A program made the position numbers and the translations under genes. A stretch of DNA of 64,000 nucleotides from NCBI GenBank assembly GCA_026018925.1, contig JAKSZU010000027.1, positions 5,012,198 to 5,076,197 on the forward strand. Direction: 5' to 3'. The notes under the pieces were generated by a model. That model was given only the letters and a program-made list of their open reading frames with translations. It searched no databases and was not told the DNA's origin. The DNA comes from Tupaia tana. Its lineage: Eukaryota > Chordata > Mammalia > Scandentia > Tupaiidae. Positions 10,845-22,280 of the stretch are shown one piece after another. Position 1 is the stretch's first letter, and each line of letters starts with the position of its first letter.

Positions 10845-11100
10845 GATTATGGATTTATTCTGTAGGCAATACCAATCTGCTGAAAGGCATTTATGGGGGA
10901 ACGACATGATCACAGCTGGAGTATTATGAGCTTATTCCGACAGGCTCTTCGGAGTGTTTAAATTTCTGAGAAAGAGCACTCGTTTAGATGGAAGGCAGCT
11001 GAGGAGAGCCTAAGTGGAGACAGTGACGATTGGAGAGAAGAACCGTAGTACATATAGATGTTAGGAGGTATGGTCACAGATGAGGTCACTGCTAGCCTCT
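10845..11100 (+). mobile_element. L2 LINE fragment
   Basis: ATTTATGGGGGAACGACATG and the following AGAGCACTCGTTTAGATGG resemble the L2 'ggggagtgacatgatcag...gatcactctggctg' stretch. Confidence 0.5.
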
Positions 11101-11274
11101 CTTCACACAGGGCTTTATCATTGTTGGGTTGTGCATCTCTTTTATTAGCTTCTAATTTCTCTGGGGGGAAGGATCACATGCACTGTCCTTTACATTCCGT
11201 GTATCTGACTCAATTTTGTTTGGTGATTTTGTTGAGAGAGGACCAGGTTTAAACTGCATCAAAAAATGCAGAAA

Positions 11275-11460
11275 TTGGAGACAAATAAAGACCTAGTCCT
11301 TGTGGAATGTAGATACTAGTGGGATAGAGAGCTAATAAATTAATTAAAAATGCCTGCTACTATACCAGGTGGTGATAAGTGTCATAAAGTGAAATGAAGC
11401 AGTATAGAAGATGGTGGGAGTAAGTATGGTGGTCAGGAACAGCCATTAGAAAAGTCTACC
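11275..11460 (+). mobile_element. L2 LINE fragment
   Basis: GACAAATAAAGACCTAGTCC, GGTGATAAGTGTCATAAAGT and GTGGTCAGGAACAGCC follow the L2 order. Confidence 0.6.
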
Positions 11461-12084
11461 AGAGCTTCTGTCACTTCTTTGCTAATGGTATAGGCAGGGT
11501 GCATAGATATTCTGGCGCTGCAGGAGCTGTCCAGAGGCAAGTTCAAGGGCCCATTCATGGGTGATGAGTCTGCATAGCCTCTTAGTTTCAGTGCTCATCC
11601 AGAAACTGACTTTGAGACAAAGATTTTTTCTGAAGGTGGTCTCAAGAAGCCTCATTTGGCAAAATGAGGAAATGAGACAAAGAAATGAAGTTACCTAATA
11701 AATGTGAGTAACTGAAGCTGAATCCCATCGGAGAACTGTGGGAGCCAGTACAGAACACCTGAGTATATATCTTAGAGGTTTAGTGGCAGACCTTTAACAT
11801 TTGGCTCTCTGGAGAGGAAAAGAACCCTGATTTGTAGTATTTGCCAATTTCTCTGGTGTAAATACTTCCACCTTGACCTACTTCCTGCTACCAGTGTGAC
11901 ATTACTCAGCATGGGGTTTGAAAGGAGGAACACTGGAGCATCATTAGTTACATAGTATGTTCACCAAGTATGTGCAAATAATCACAGAACAGAGATAATA
12001 AAAAATGTAGTAAAATAATTAGAAAATGATGCATTTGAGTATGCATTGTCTGTCTTTGTTTTTAATATAATTTATACAACTAAG
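11461..12084. other. No gene recognised
   Basis: May contain further eroded L2 (11540-11700, for example TGGCAAAATGAGGAAATGAG). Nothing firm. Confidence 0.3.
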
Positions 12085-12360
12085 TGGGTGTGTGTGTGTA
12101 TTTGCTACAGGATGTTTGTGCTCATCAGAGAGAGAGAGAGACAGAGACAGAGACAGGGGAAATGTGAGAACTCACCCCATTCTCCATGGGGGATGACTGC
12201 ACTGCAGTCCCTTCTTCATTCTCATCTTGGGATTTCTGGGCACATGGGGACATGTGTGTGATGTGATTTTCAAGCTGCAGGGTCTGGGTCTGGGGTTTGA
12301 ATCACGGAGTTGACTATGTGGGATCCAGTTATATTAACTTCCACACCAATGTGCTGGCCT
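12085..12360 (-). mobile_element. Long-type tRNA SINE, diverged
   Basis: TATTTGCTACAGGATGTTTG, CTCCATGGGGGATGACTGC, GTTTGAATCACGGAG, head ending AATGTGCTGGCC. Confidence 0.8.
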
Positions 12361-13089
12361 TGATTAAGTTTTTAACAATGACTATCAACTGGCTTGCCAA
12401 ATTCCTAAAATTTTAATATCAGCCCTTGGGAGCTGGTGTGAGCATAACTCACGTGAGAGATGAGGAACTGGGGTATTTTTTCATAATAGTTAATGCTGCT
12501 TCTAGGGGCGTAGGGCAGCGAGACTTGATTTGGATTCTCTTGCTCTTCAGGATAGTATCTGGTGAGGGCAGAGCACCCAGACAAAACCCTCAGAAAGTGA
12601 CATTGTTAAGACCTGATGATTAGGGTAGAATACCAACAAGCTCTTCTACAAGTGGGTAGAGAAGATCCTGATCCACATTAGGTGGAATCAAGTGTGTTAC
12701 AACAACCCCCAGGCCAGTAGTTAGTGTAATGGTCAAGGCCAATGGGAATAGCCAAGTCTTCATATCATTACAGGTAAGGAGAGTCATGCTTCAACCAGGA
12801 ACATTCCCACTGGAGAAATACCTGTGGTCTGCTTCTGAATCCATTTTAATTTCTCACCATTATCACTCCTACTTTGCTAGTCATAGTCAACTTTTTCAGT
12901 TTCCTCTTTTTTTTTTCCCCAAGACTTTGCAATAGGCTTTACTTTCCCCCTACAGCTCCCTTTTCCCCAACACTCTCCTCCTTTCTTACTCTGACATGGG
13001 GTTTTCATCAACCACTTCAGTCCCATGTTGAGCTCCACTGATTTTGAAGCACTTTTAGGTCTAGGATCATGCCATGCTGTATCTTACTC
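12361..13089. other. No gene recognised
   Basis: A CATTACAG|GTAAGG string at 12767-12780 joins an acceptor and a donor with no exon between them, so it is not informative. Confidence 0.35.
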
Positions 13090-13300
13090 TGGGCTTTCAC
13101 ATCCGATATTCCATTCCATCTTGGTCTTATTAAATCCTATTAATCATTTGATCTCAGTTTAGCTGGAAATTCATTTGAAAAGCCTTCCCATCTCTCCAAA
13201 GTATGGGTAATATACGCTACTCAATGGCCCATAAGACTGTAGAGCTTCTGCGTTTTCTGTGCTGTACTTACCTGTCTATTGGAGTATAAATTGCAAATCA
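13090..13300 (+). mobile_element. L2 LINE fragment
   Basis: TATTCCATTCCATCTTGGTC, GATCTCAGTTTAGCTGG, GAAAAGCCTTCCCATC and TGTGCTGTACTTACCTGTCT match L2 block order. Confidence 0.5.
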
Positions 13301-13307
13301 GCAAACT

Positions 13308-13809
13308 GTGCTGGTTTTCTTTTCTTAATTTGCTAAATGGTGCATGCACTTACCAGAGATAGGGAGAGGGAAAATCACCCCCATCCTATGGGATTTCAGG
13401 CATGCATGCACCCATGCCTCGTGTGTTTTTTCTTTTTTTTTCTTTTTCTTTTTGTTTTTGTTTAGTTTTGCCTATAGGGTGCATGCACTCACCAGAGAGA
13501 GAGACAGGAAGAGTGAGAGGGAAAGTGAGAAATCACCCCCCAGAGGGCATGGCCACACTGCAATCCCTCCTCCTCCTCCACTCTCCTCTCAGGATTTTGA
13601 GGATGCACACACATGTGCCTGGTGTTATTTTCAAGCTGCTGGACCTGGGACTCCAACCACACAGCTGGTTACGTGAGATCCAGCACCTTAACCTCTACAC
13701 CAACTGCTGGTCACCTGGTATGTTTTTTAAGCTGCGTCAGCCAAGATCCAAATTGCTCAGTAAGCCATGTGGGATCCAGCTCTCTTAACCACTAGGCCAC
13801 TGGGCAGCC
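13308..13809 (-). mobile_element. Old SINE split by a younger SINE
   Basis: Outer copy: left part GCTAAATGGTGCATGCACTT to CCCATGCCTCGTG, right part GTAAGCCATGTGGGATCCAG to CCACTGGGCAGCC. Outer duplication cagcaaact at 13299-13307 and 13810-13818. Confidence 0.75.
13432..13713 (-). mobile_element. Long-type tRNA SINE nested in an older SINE
   Basis: TTTGCCTATAGGGTGCATGC to CAACTGCTGGTCA. Flanking duplication cctSgtRtgtttttt (13417 and 13714) was copied from the host SINE. Confidence 0.88.
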
Positions 13810-13814
13810 CAGCA

Positions 13815-15087
13815 AACTTTGTTTCTAATATGTCTGCTGAATATCGGACATAGAACAAATAGAGTGAACACATGAAAGGACTTTCTTGAGGCTACGAAGG
13901 AGAGATGGAACCATTACTTAGAAGCTGGATAAACTCAGCTGAAATGGAATAAGATCAGGGATGGAGGGGGAAGGACCACTGAAATGGTCTCATAGAGTGA
14001 AGTACCTCCTTCCGATTCTAGGTGTAAAGGCATCGTTGGTGTCCCTCAAGGTGTACAGTTGAGGTCACCACTGCCTCAAAGAGAGGACAGCTCTTCATAA
14101 ATTGGAAAATATAGCATAAATACTAAATGAAATTTTAATAATTTGGACATTTATCATTATTATTATATGCACAGGTGATGGGTTCCATTTTCTGTTCAAG
14201 AAAGAAGCAGCTAGGGAATTTTCTTAAACAGGCAAACATTGTTGTCTGGAAAATGTTTGGTGATAAAGGTCACTGTGAACTCATCGAGGCACTCAGTGGG
14301 ACAGAAGCAGCATTTATTTATGTGTATTTATGTGTTTATTCACTGATGGCTTTGCTGAGGAAAGCTATATTGTCAAGTGCCTTAATTAAGAAATAATAAT
14401 GTAATTGATTTTTTATGGATTATCTTCAATTGAGTCCCTTTCCAACAGCAAACTCTCATTGACTACTTGGGATAATTGATGGCTTCTCAGCACAATGCCC
14501 TTGGCTGACTGCAGAGCAGTTGATACAGCGTCTGACAGTGATCCTCAGTGAGCCCGGTACTTGCCGTGGCCACTCCTAGAAAGGTAGCAAGCTAATGTGG
14601 AAAGGGTGCTGTTAACTCACTGGGTGACGCAGGTCCAGTCACTTTTATTTTTGCAAAATGAGGGAATTGAACAAAGTCAATGGCTTGAAAAATAGAAATT
14701 CAGCAGAAACCCTTCACCACATAAGTTTTATGGAGAACCCATGCATGTAGAACAGGTCTACAGGTGCTAGCTCTGGTGGAAGTGAGCTTAGGCAGCGTGG
14801 CGTTGGACTCATCGCTCACCTCCTACCAGCAGAGTGGACGGGAGGATCCTAGGTGCTGTTTGGAATCGTATAGATGACATGATCTCCAATCACAGCTCCG
14901 TTTCTTAAATACTAGACTCTGTGATACGACGTTAAGACTCCAGGGGAACCATTCATCTCCGTTTTAGAGTAGATCCATCTTGAAGCCCGTCCCTTCATAG
15001 CCACACTAAAACATTATACTTGGCTGAGAGCATCCAGGTGGGGGTTTAAGGAAGAGTGGAACTTCGTATGCCTCTGATTTCAGGTCA
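13815..15087. other. No gene recognised
   Basis: About 1.3 kb with no recognised repeat and no exon-like structure. Plausibly single-copy intronic or intergenic DNA. Confidence 0.4.
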
Positions 15088-15462
15088 TTGTGTGTATGTG
15101 TATGTATGTGCGTATGCGTGTGCATGTGTGTATATGTACATGTATGGACGTGCACGCACATGCATGTGCTTGTATGTGTGCACATGTGCGTGCACTTATG
15201 TGTGAGAATCTGTGTATGCATGTACATGCATATACACACATGTATCTATGTGTGTGTACGTGCAAGTGTGCATGTGTGTGCATGTGTACATACATGTGTG
15301 CATGTGTGTCTCTCTGTGTATCTGTGTATGTACGTGTGCACATTGTGTATGTGTGTTTATATGTGTGTGCGCACGTATACGTGTGTGCACATGTGTACAC
15401 ACATGTGTGAGTGTGTCTGTGTGTGTGCGCATGTGTGTGTGTATGCCTGTGCACAGACATGC
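15088..15462. repeat. TG-rich alternating purine-pyrimidine block
   Basis: About 375 bp of irregular (GT/AT/AC/GC) dinucleotides such as TGTGTGCATGTGTACATACA. Every frame in this block looks open on both strands only because of its composition. The sequence has Z-DNA-forming potential. There is no tRNA head, so it is not one of the SINE-seeded microsatellites. Confidence 0.95.
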
Positions 15463-15594
15463 GAGTTGGGCGGCCCTTCTCCAGAGCTCCGAGTTTTCTT
15501 ACTGCAGCACGTCTTGCAGTTTTGTAGGAGAGGGCAGCCGGAGCTGTCAAAGGTCATCATACCGTGCCACTTTGTAAAAGGAGGTGGATTGCTC

Positions 15595-15690
15595 ACATTC
15601 ATCCACGAGGGAACTGAAGTTCAGAGACACCAACCGAGGCCACACTGAGTCCTTAGAACTCCAAAGCTCGTGCTTTCACTACATGGTGAT
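15595..15690 (-). mobile_element. MIR SINE fragment
   Basis: Antisense MIR: ACGAGGGAACTGAAGTTCAG, GAGGCCACACTGAGTCC, AGCTCGTGCTTTCACTACAT. Confidence 0.75.
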
Positions 15691-15909
15691 TTCCTCTTAC
15701 GTAGAGAAGAGAGACTCTGATTGTTCAGGGAGAGGTGATCAACACACACCAGCGTTTCGAAAAACTCCAGGCCGACATAAGGTTTTATACTTTTTACTCT
15801 TTGAGGGCTCGAAGGGATGGAAAACTGAATCAGGATATATTTAATTAGAGTGTTCTCATAAGTCTATAACAGTGGCTTAATAAAGTGTGATAGAATTCCC
15901 CCACCCGAG

Positions 15910-16076
15910 GTGCATTCGAAAATACCGAGACATTTTTGGTTGTTACAACCGTGGGATGGGAGTTATGTGCCACTGGCATCTACTGGGTGCAGTTCAGGGA
16001 AACTGTTAGACACCCAACAATGCACAGGGAAAGCCCAAATTATCTGGCCCAACATCTTCGTAATGTCAAGACTGGG
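15910..16076 (+). mobile_element. MER5A-like hAT-Charlie DNA transposon
   Basis: GAGACATTTTTGGTTGTTAC, GCCACTGGCATCTACTGGG, CCAACAATGCACAGGGAAAG and AATTATCTGGCCCAACATC match the MER5A body. The left terminus is missing. Confidence 0.85.
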
Positions 16077-16345
16077 TAGTGCAGTGGTTTTCACTGAAGC
16101 TGGTTCCCAAGGAGCCAACCAGGTGTGAAACCCAGCCCCAGTGACTTGAAAACCACTCCAGGCAGTGTGTGTGCATGCCCAAAATCCTGATGGAAGGAGA
16201 AATGAAGCTAAGAGAAATGCAGCCTGTCTGTGCCCCACTGGGGTATGCTTTCTCTCTCTCTTTTTCTCTGGTGAGTGCACATGCCCTTTGGCAATTAAAA
16301 TATATATATTTTAAAAATTATACACACATACACACACATATAAAT
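16077..16345 (+). mobile_element. Long-type tRNA SINE, diverged
   Basis: GTAGTGCAGTGGTTTTCACT head, CCCCAGTGACTTGAAAACCA, GTGTGCATGCCCAAAATCC, GTGAGTGCACATGCCCTTTG, then an AT/CA-rich tail. It abuts the truncated MER5A-like element. Confidence 0.8.
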
Positions 16346-16827
16346 GAAGAAATCCTGCTCTAGAAGCATTGACAGCATTAAGGGAGATATTACAAGATAA
16401 GAGAGTAAAAAAGTCAGTGTGAGAACCCGGATATAATTTCTAACCTACTTGATATTTTGAAATGTACTTTCATATTGGCTGTAAAGATTCTTAACTAGAC
16501 AATGATGCCCTGATTAATAAGTCTTCTAGGACAGAAGATTAAGTCCTGTTAAAAACACTCACATGTTCAAGACACATTTCATAAGACACCTGGGAAGAAG
16601 TTACTATTATTAGTGTTCTAGAAACACTGTGCTCTGAGCTTATGTTTGACCAATTCCCTTCATAAAGTTCATAAGTTCATGTTCCCCTCATACACCAAGG
16701 GGGCACTTTCGGCCCATCAGATGCCCAAGGCTCTTTTATTCCCTTGAAGACACTCTTTCTATAAAAATATGAAAATAAATAAGTTAGCAGGCATTGATTT
16801 TAGGCTGATGAAGTGCAGTTTGATAAG
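16346..16827. other. No gene recognised
   Basis: AT-rich, with no recognised repeat or gene. Confidence 0.35.
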
Positions 16828-17845
16828 TGTGGGAGGCAGAATAATGTCCCTTCTCCATCTTCTAATCCCAAGAACCTGTGGTAAGAGGACCTGGGCAGAT
16901 GTGATTGAAGACATTGAAATGAGAAGGTTGTCTTGGTTATCTGGGTGGGCTCAGTATAATCACAAAGGCCCGTAAGAGTTGGAGAGCAGGTCAGCAGAAG
17001 ACGCCAGCGTGGTGTGATGGGAGAAGGTGTGACGGTTAAATTGGGGTGTTGGCTTGATTGGGCTAAGGGATACCTAGAAACCTGATGAGGCACGATTCCA
17101 GATATGTCTATGAGAGTATTTGCAGAGGAGATGAGCATGCAGATCTGAGTAGACCCTGCAGGGAAGATCCACCCTCCATGCAGGCAAGCACAGTCTAGTC
17201 AATAAAGGCCTGGAGAGAATAAATCCAGAAAATGGAGAAGGCTCCTTCTGAGAGAAGGGGGCAGACTTCTGTCACTTTGGAATTCAAACTCAAGATTCTT
17301 CTTCCTTTGGACTCCAGGTCTTATACCAACAGTCCCCCTGGTTCTCAGGCTTGCAGCCTAGAACAAGAGTCACATCATCATTGGCTTTGCTGCCTCTGAG
17401 ACCTTGGAGACTTTGAGCCACCTTCCAACATCCTGGGATCTCTAGCTGCAGCGGCCTATGGTGGGACTTCTTGGCCACCAAAATCACATGTGTTGCTTCC
17501 CCTGATAAATCCTCTGTCAAGTATTTCCACATATCTTATTGTTTGTGTTCCCCTAGAGAATACTGACGAATACAAAAGTCTCAACAAATCGTTGCTGGCT
17601 TTGAAGATGGAGGAGGGTTAGAACCCAAGGAATGCAGCCTGCTCTTCCAAGCTGGAGAAGACAAGGAAATGACCCTACCCAGAGTCTACAGAAAGGAACA
17701 CAGCCCTGCTGATACCTCAATTTTAGCCTGGTGAGGCCAGTGTAAGTCTTTTGACCCATGGAACGGTAAGATAATACGTTTTCTTCAAGCCACTAAGTTT
17801 GAGGTCATTTGTTAGGGCTGCTGCCGAAAGCTAGCACAATATGGT
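16828..17845 (+). mobile_element. MLT1-like MaLR LTR, interrupted
   Basis: The left half (16828-17027) has GGAGGCAGAATAATGTCCC, ATCTGGGTGGGCTCAGTATA and ATCACAAAGGCC. The right half (17575-17845) resumes with CGTTGCTGGCTTTGAAGATG and CTTCAAGCCACTAAGTTTG. The two halves join as one LTR if 17028-17574 is removed. Confidence 0.8.
17028..17574 (+). mobile_element. MLT2-like ERVL LTR inserted into the MLT1-like LTR
   Basis: Starts TGTGACGGTTAAATTGGGGT and ends GAGAATACTGACGAATACA, giving TG...CA ends. Internal blocks include CTTGATTGGGCTAAGGGATA and CCCCTGATAAATCC. Flanking pentamers gaagg/aaagt are only a weak match, as expected at this age. Confidence 0.75.
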
Positions 17846-18103
17846 ACTTTCACCAGGTCTGACAGGATGTTCTGCTTAAGCTTTAATTAACTTTGAAAGG
17901 ATTAAGAGGCTGGTAAGGGACCCACTCCCAGGCATCTGTTTTAATTCTTTGATGCTTATGAAGAAACTGGATTCTTGCATAAAGTTGGTAGAGGATTGTT
18001 GCTAGAACACCAGTGCCTGGGACAGAGACAGGAGAAAGATAAAACAGTGATAATATATGTATTTAACCGGTCACTCTCAGGGCCTTGATCTGATATTGTA
18101 AAG

Positions 18104-18645
18104 TAGTGCTGTCCAATAGAACTTTAATGTAAGTCACACATGTAATTTGAAAATTTTTAGTGACTGATGAAAAAAAAAGAAGAAGAAACAGGTGAGTGGC
18201 AGCCAATGGCGTGGTGGTTAAGACAGCTGGATCCACATGGTCCACTCTATGGTTCAAATCCCAGACCCAGCAACTTGTAAAAGGCATTGGGCAAGTGTGT
18301 GTGCATGCCCAAAATGGAGAAGAAAATGGAGAAGAAATTGTGGTGTGGCTATCTTCCCTGGGGGTGCTTTCTCACTTTCCTTCTCTCTCTTATTGGTGAG
18401 TTTGCATGCCTTACAGAAAAAAACAAAAAAGAAGAAACAGGCTAAATTAATTTTAATAATTTATCCCAGTATATCTAATATATTATAATTTCAATAGATA
18501 ATCAACATAAAATAACTAAATATTTCATGCCATTTTTTATATTTTTTACATAAGTGTGTCATGCACTTAGAAGACATCTTGACTTGGGCTAGCCGCATTT
18601 CAAGTGCTCAGTAGCCATGAATGACTACCACATTGGACCGTTGGG
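18104..18645 (+). mobile_element. Non-autonomous DNA transposon fossil, interrupted
   Basis: Left end AGTGCTGTCCAATAGAACTT and right end ACATTGGACCGTTGG are roughly complementary termini. The middle has TTAATTTTAATAATTTATCC and GCATTTCAAGTGCTCAGTAG. I know this old hAT-like family by sequence but not securely by name. A SINE interrupts it. Confidence 0.6.
18193..18429 (+). mobile_element. Long-type tRNA SINE inside the DNA transposon
   Basis: GCAGCCAATGGCGTGGTGGT head, GTGTGCATGCCCAAAATGG, TTGCATGCCTTACAG end. Perfect 12-bp duplication agaagaaacagg at 18181-18192 and 18430-18441. Confidence 0.93.
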
Positions 18646-18961
18646 CTCTAAAGAAATAAGAGACACAGACTAAGCTTGAGAAACTTAGGGAACAAAGCAT
18701 TTGTAACGGTGCCTTAGGAGTCAGGTGACAAAGGTGCCACAAGTGGGACAGAGACTACATCTCCCCATTTCTGCACAGCTCACAGCAGAGCAGAATCTTG
18801 CCGATTGTGGAGAGGAGGATGAAACTGAAATCACTGCAATGACCCCAACGTCCAAAATGCCCCCTCAGATGAGCAAAAGACTAGAGGATGAGAGCGGAAC
18901 AACAAATTCACTGCTTTGTTTATGTGCACACATGTCTCATCTCCCGTTTTAGCTCATAAGT
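18646..18961. other. No gene recognised
   Basis: Contains a 75-codon open frame (18725-18952) without splice-like edges or a recognisable motif. Treated as chance. Confidence 0.3.
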
Positions 18962-19221
18962 CATTTTTGTTTTGTGTTTGTTTTGCCTTGGGTGCATGTA
19001 CTTGCTGGAGAGAGACAGAGAAAGAGAGAAGGAAAGTGAGAGATCACCCCCCGCCCCCAGTAAAGATGGCCATGTTGTAATACCGTCTTTATTCTCTTCT
19101 ATGAATTTTGCATGCACACATGTGCCTGGCATGTATTCTAGGCCACTGGGTCCTGAACTCTAACCCCACGCTCAGCTACATGGGATCTAATCCCCATAAT
19201 CCCTACACCACCAGCTAGTCC
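18962..19221 (-). mobile_element. Long-type tRNA SINE
   Basis: TTTTGCCTTGGGTGCATGTA, AAGATGGCCATGTTGTAATA, TGTGCCTGGCATGTATTC, head ending CACCAGCTAGTCC. Confidence 0.85.
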
Positions 19222-20224
19222 AAGTTTCTAAATTTTAGAGAAAGTGCCTAAATGAGTTTCTAGAACAATTTTTTTTTTTCTTGTGGTAAGTGGACTTTAA
19301 GTTTCTCTTGAATGAATTAATCATTAAACAGATGGATTTAAGCAGACTAAGAAAATGTAATCATTTTCTTATCCTAAAGAAATAGCCAATGGCATGTTTT
19401 TTTGGAATTTTGTATTATTTAATCTTGTATCAATGCCTGGCACGTGGTAGATGCTAAGCTTTTAGAATTCAGGGAACGCCTAGTATTAAAACTAGCTGAG
19501 AAATGTACTATATGCTTAGGTAATAGAATATTAGCATAGTATTTTTTTTTAATGAGAAACGCAATTGTTCTCTTACCCTATGGAAAAACACATCAAAACA
19601 ATCTCCCCTTCTACAAAAAGAAAATCTAATACAATGTAACTTTGTAGATTTTTCTATGAATAGCCCCACTGACTACTGACAAATATTTGGAGTTTACCAC
19701 AATACCCAAATCAAAACCCTCAAATGGTATGACCACAAAGGCTGTGAACTCTCAAGCCAGTAAGCTAATGGACAAGATGCTAAATATCAACTTAGGACCA
19801 AGATATATTTTTAATTACTGTCAGCATTTTGCTTCTGCTTAATCCATTACATAGGAGCCAAGACCATGCCTTTCCCCCCCAATTTCTGACTTCATGCATT
19901 GCTTGGGCTCAGTATTGGTCATTAACAGTAGGTAGGAGGCCAACCACTATGGGCTTAGTGATTAACCTTGATGACACATCTGTACCACAGACAAAACCCA
20001 GTGAACCCAGAGAAGCATACAACGTCCTTAGATAATCACTGCTAATGTTTTAGAGCATTTTGTGCTTGATAGGCAAGATGCTATATTGCCTTCCAGGTTA
20101 GGATAAGACTTTTAGTTTTACTTTTCTCTTTTCATGATAAAAGTGAGATGAAAAAACACTGTTCTGGGAAAGGTAAGGTCTAGGAAACAAAACTCAGTGT
20201 GAAATCTTTGCTTTGGATGGTCAT
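19222..20224. other. No gene recognised
   Basis: About 1 kb, AT-rich, with no recognised repeat or gene. Confidence 0.4.
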
Positions 20225-20340
20225 AGAAGAGGCACTAAAACTTCTTGAGCCTTAGTTGTCAAAATGATGAAATTAAGATAAAAAAATACATTCGCTGATT
20301 TCCCCTATTGCATTTTGTGAAGGTCAAATGACAAAAAAAA
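20225..20340 (+). mobile_element. MIR fragment (weak)
   Basis: CTTCTTGAGCCTTAGTTGTC followed by AAAATGATGAAATTAAG resembles the MIR 'cctcagtttcctcatctgtaaaatg' stretch. Confidence 0.4.
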
Positions 20341-20689
20341 ATAGTATATGGAAAAATTTATTTTGGTTTTGTTTTCTGTAAAAGGAAATATAAATGTTTA
20401 AGTGACTATTTTTATAATGAATATACTAATCTGAGCTCTCAATGAGGTAAAATGAAACTATGTCTATTTGTCTACTATGGTGTTCTTTTGTTTTGCTGAA
20501 CTCACTTGTCTGCTTAGTTAGATTTTATTTTTTCAGTTAGATGTTTATATCACTTTTTCTTTATACTTTCTTTCTACCTAGTGTTTTCTTTCATATATTC
20601 ATAAATCAAAAAATGTGACCAGAGTATTTAACAGATACGCTTTAAAAATCCACTTGTCTCTTACCCCCAATGTCTTCTAAGGAGTTGTA

Positions 20690-20960
20690 TCAGTCAGATA
20701 TTGCTGTATAAAAGATAGTCACACAATCACAGCAGCATACATCAGAGCACTTACTTCTCACATGTCTGTGGATTAGCTGGGATTGGTTATATGGGCTGGG
20801 CTCTGGCAGAGGGGTCTCACTATAGGCCTAGTTGGGTTTGGTGTTTTGCTCTGAGATGGTCTTAGATCTGCTATGCATTGTATTCAGTCTGGAACTGGGG
20901 CTAAAGGATAGCTGGTCCCTAGTGAATTTCTTCTTCTGAAATAGAAGACTGAAAGGCAGC
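20690..20960. mobile_element. Ancient interspersed repeat, family not named
   Basis: TATCAGTCAGATATTGCTGT then CTTACTTCTCACATGTCTGT and GCTGGGCTCTGGC resemble the repeat at 9010-9430. Confidence 0.45.
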
Positions 20961-21343
20961 AAGCACAATAAAACAAGGTGCCATAGTAGATTTGGTCTAA
21001 AAGATATTGGGCAATATATTTACTTTGAAAGTAAATCTACCCTGATAAAACGAAATCTCCCCAAGTAAGATATTAATTTCATCAAAATTTAGTCCTTTGT
21101 TTTCAAATGAATATTTTTTGTGCTTTCAAAAGTAAATACTTTAGTGATCACAATCATAACTTTTTTCCATGGTTGAATGCCATGCTATTGAAACTGTTGT
21201 ATGTGTATTTATATATACATGTGCACATTAATTTTTAGATTACTTGTTAGGACAGGTAAATTTTCTTCAAATGTTTTCTTTTTAATTTTCAAAGATTTAA
21301 ACAGTTGTAACATCAACTTAACATTTTAAAATACTTATTAAGG
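20961..21343. other. No gene recognised
   Basis: AT-rich, and no feature seen. Confidence 0.35.
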
Positions 21344-21528
21344 GGGCTGGCACGTGGCATGGTGGTTAAGGGTCTGGACTCACACATGGTAGATCGCAGT
21401 TTGAATCCTGGACAAAATGGCTTGCTTTTTTCCTCACTCTCTCTCTCCCTCTCTGGTAAGCACACATGCCCTATAGCAAATTTAAAAAAAAATTAATTAA
21501 TTTAATTAATAATTCTATAAAAAATAAT
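21344..21528 (+). mobile_element. Hybrid-type tRNA SINE
   Basis: The head and GCTTGCTTTTTTCCTCACTC follow the short design, but the end GGTAAGCACACATGCCCTAT follows the long design. Flanked by a 16-bp duplication aaaatacKtattaagg (21328-21343 and 21529-21544), so it is one insertion. Confidence 0.9.
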
Positions 21529-21544
21529 AAAATACGTATTAAGG

Positions 21545-22280
21545 CAAAATACACATACAAAAGTACCTGGGTAGGAATTTAAGTACAACTTTCAATGCTG
21601 CCCTAGTTCTTGGGGAGAAAAAGCTACTTAGAGAAGTCCTGTGGGGCCAAATACAGAAGGAAAACTCTCTGATCTCTTAGCTCAGCCCAGTAGAGAGTTG
21701 AATGCAGCTAGACGCATGGTTCTAGCAGACAGCCTCTAGCAGAAGTACTAGACTTGCCCAGGGGAGCCCAGCCAAATTCCTAACACACAGGTTAGTGAAA
21801 CGAATCAATTGTTTTTGTTTTAATCTACTGTGTCTTGCGATGTTTTGTAATGTGTCAGTAGGTAACCTACACAGATTACGTGTCTGGTGTATGTATATGT
21901 AACACACAGATATGTTTGCAATCTGAAACAGAGTGATAGCAATAGAACTTCTAGTAAAAATTACATTACAGTTTCATAATCAATCAACCAATTAATCAAT
22001 GTATATATATTGGGAGATAGTCCCAAGTTAGACAGAAAACCAAATGAGAATGGAACTTAGCACTATGTACTTTTTAAAAAGTACTTCAAGAACATGGTGG
22101 GTAGTCTAGCGGCAGCTGGACTTGTACATGGTTGCTGGTTGCCAAGAGAAAATTTCCCAAGGAGTCAAGGAGAAAGCCATAGGATTCTAAATTCAAATGT
22201 CGTAGTACTCATAGATGAGACTTAATCCTTTTTCATGATTTTCTTTCCACTGATGAGTCTATTTTAAGACTACCTTAGAG
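21545..22280. other. No gene recognised
   Basis: GCAGCTGGACTTGTACATGG (22110-22129) faintly recalls a SINE head but has no body. Confidence 0.35.

Noticed and set aside
12767..12780. Splice-like CATTACAG/GTAAGG
   Set aside because: Acceptor and donor touch each other, leaving no exon.
15080..15648. Overlapping open frames of 80-186 codons on both strands, rich in Cys/Val/His/Thr
   Set aside because: They come from the TG/CA repeat, which lacks stop codons. The composition is not protein-like.
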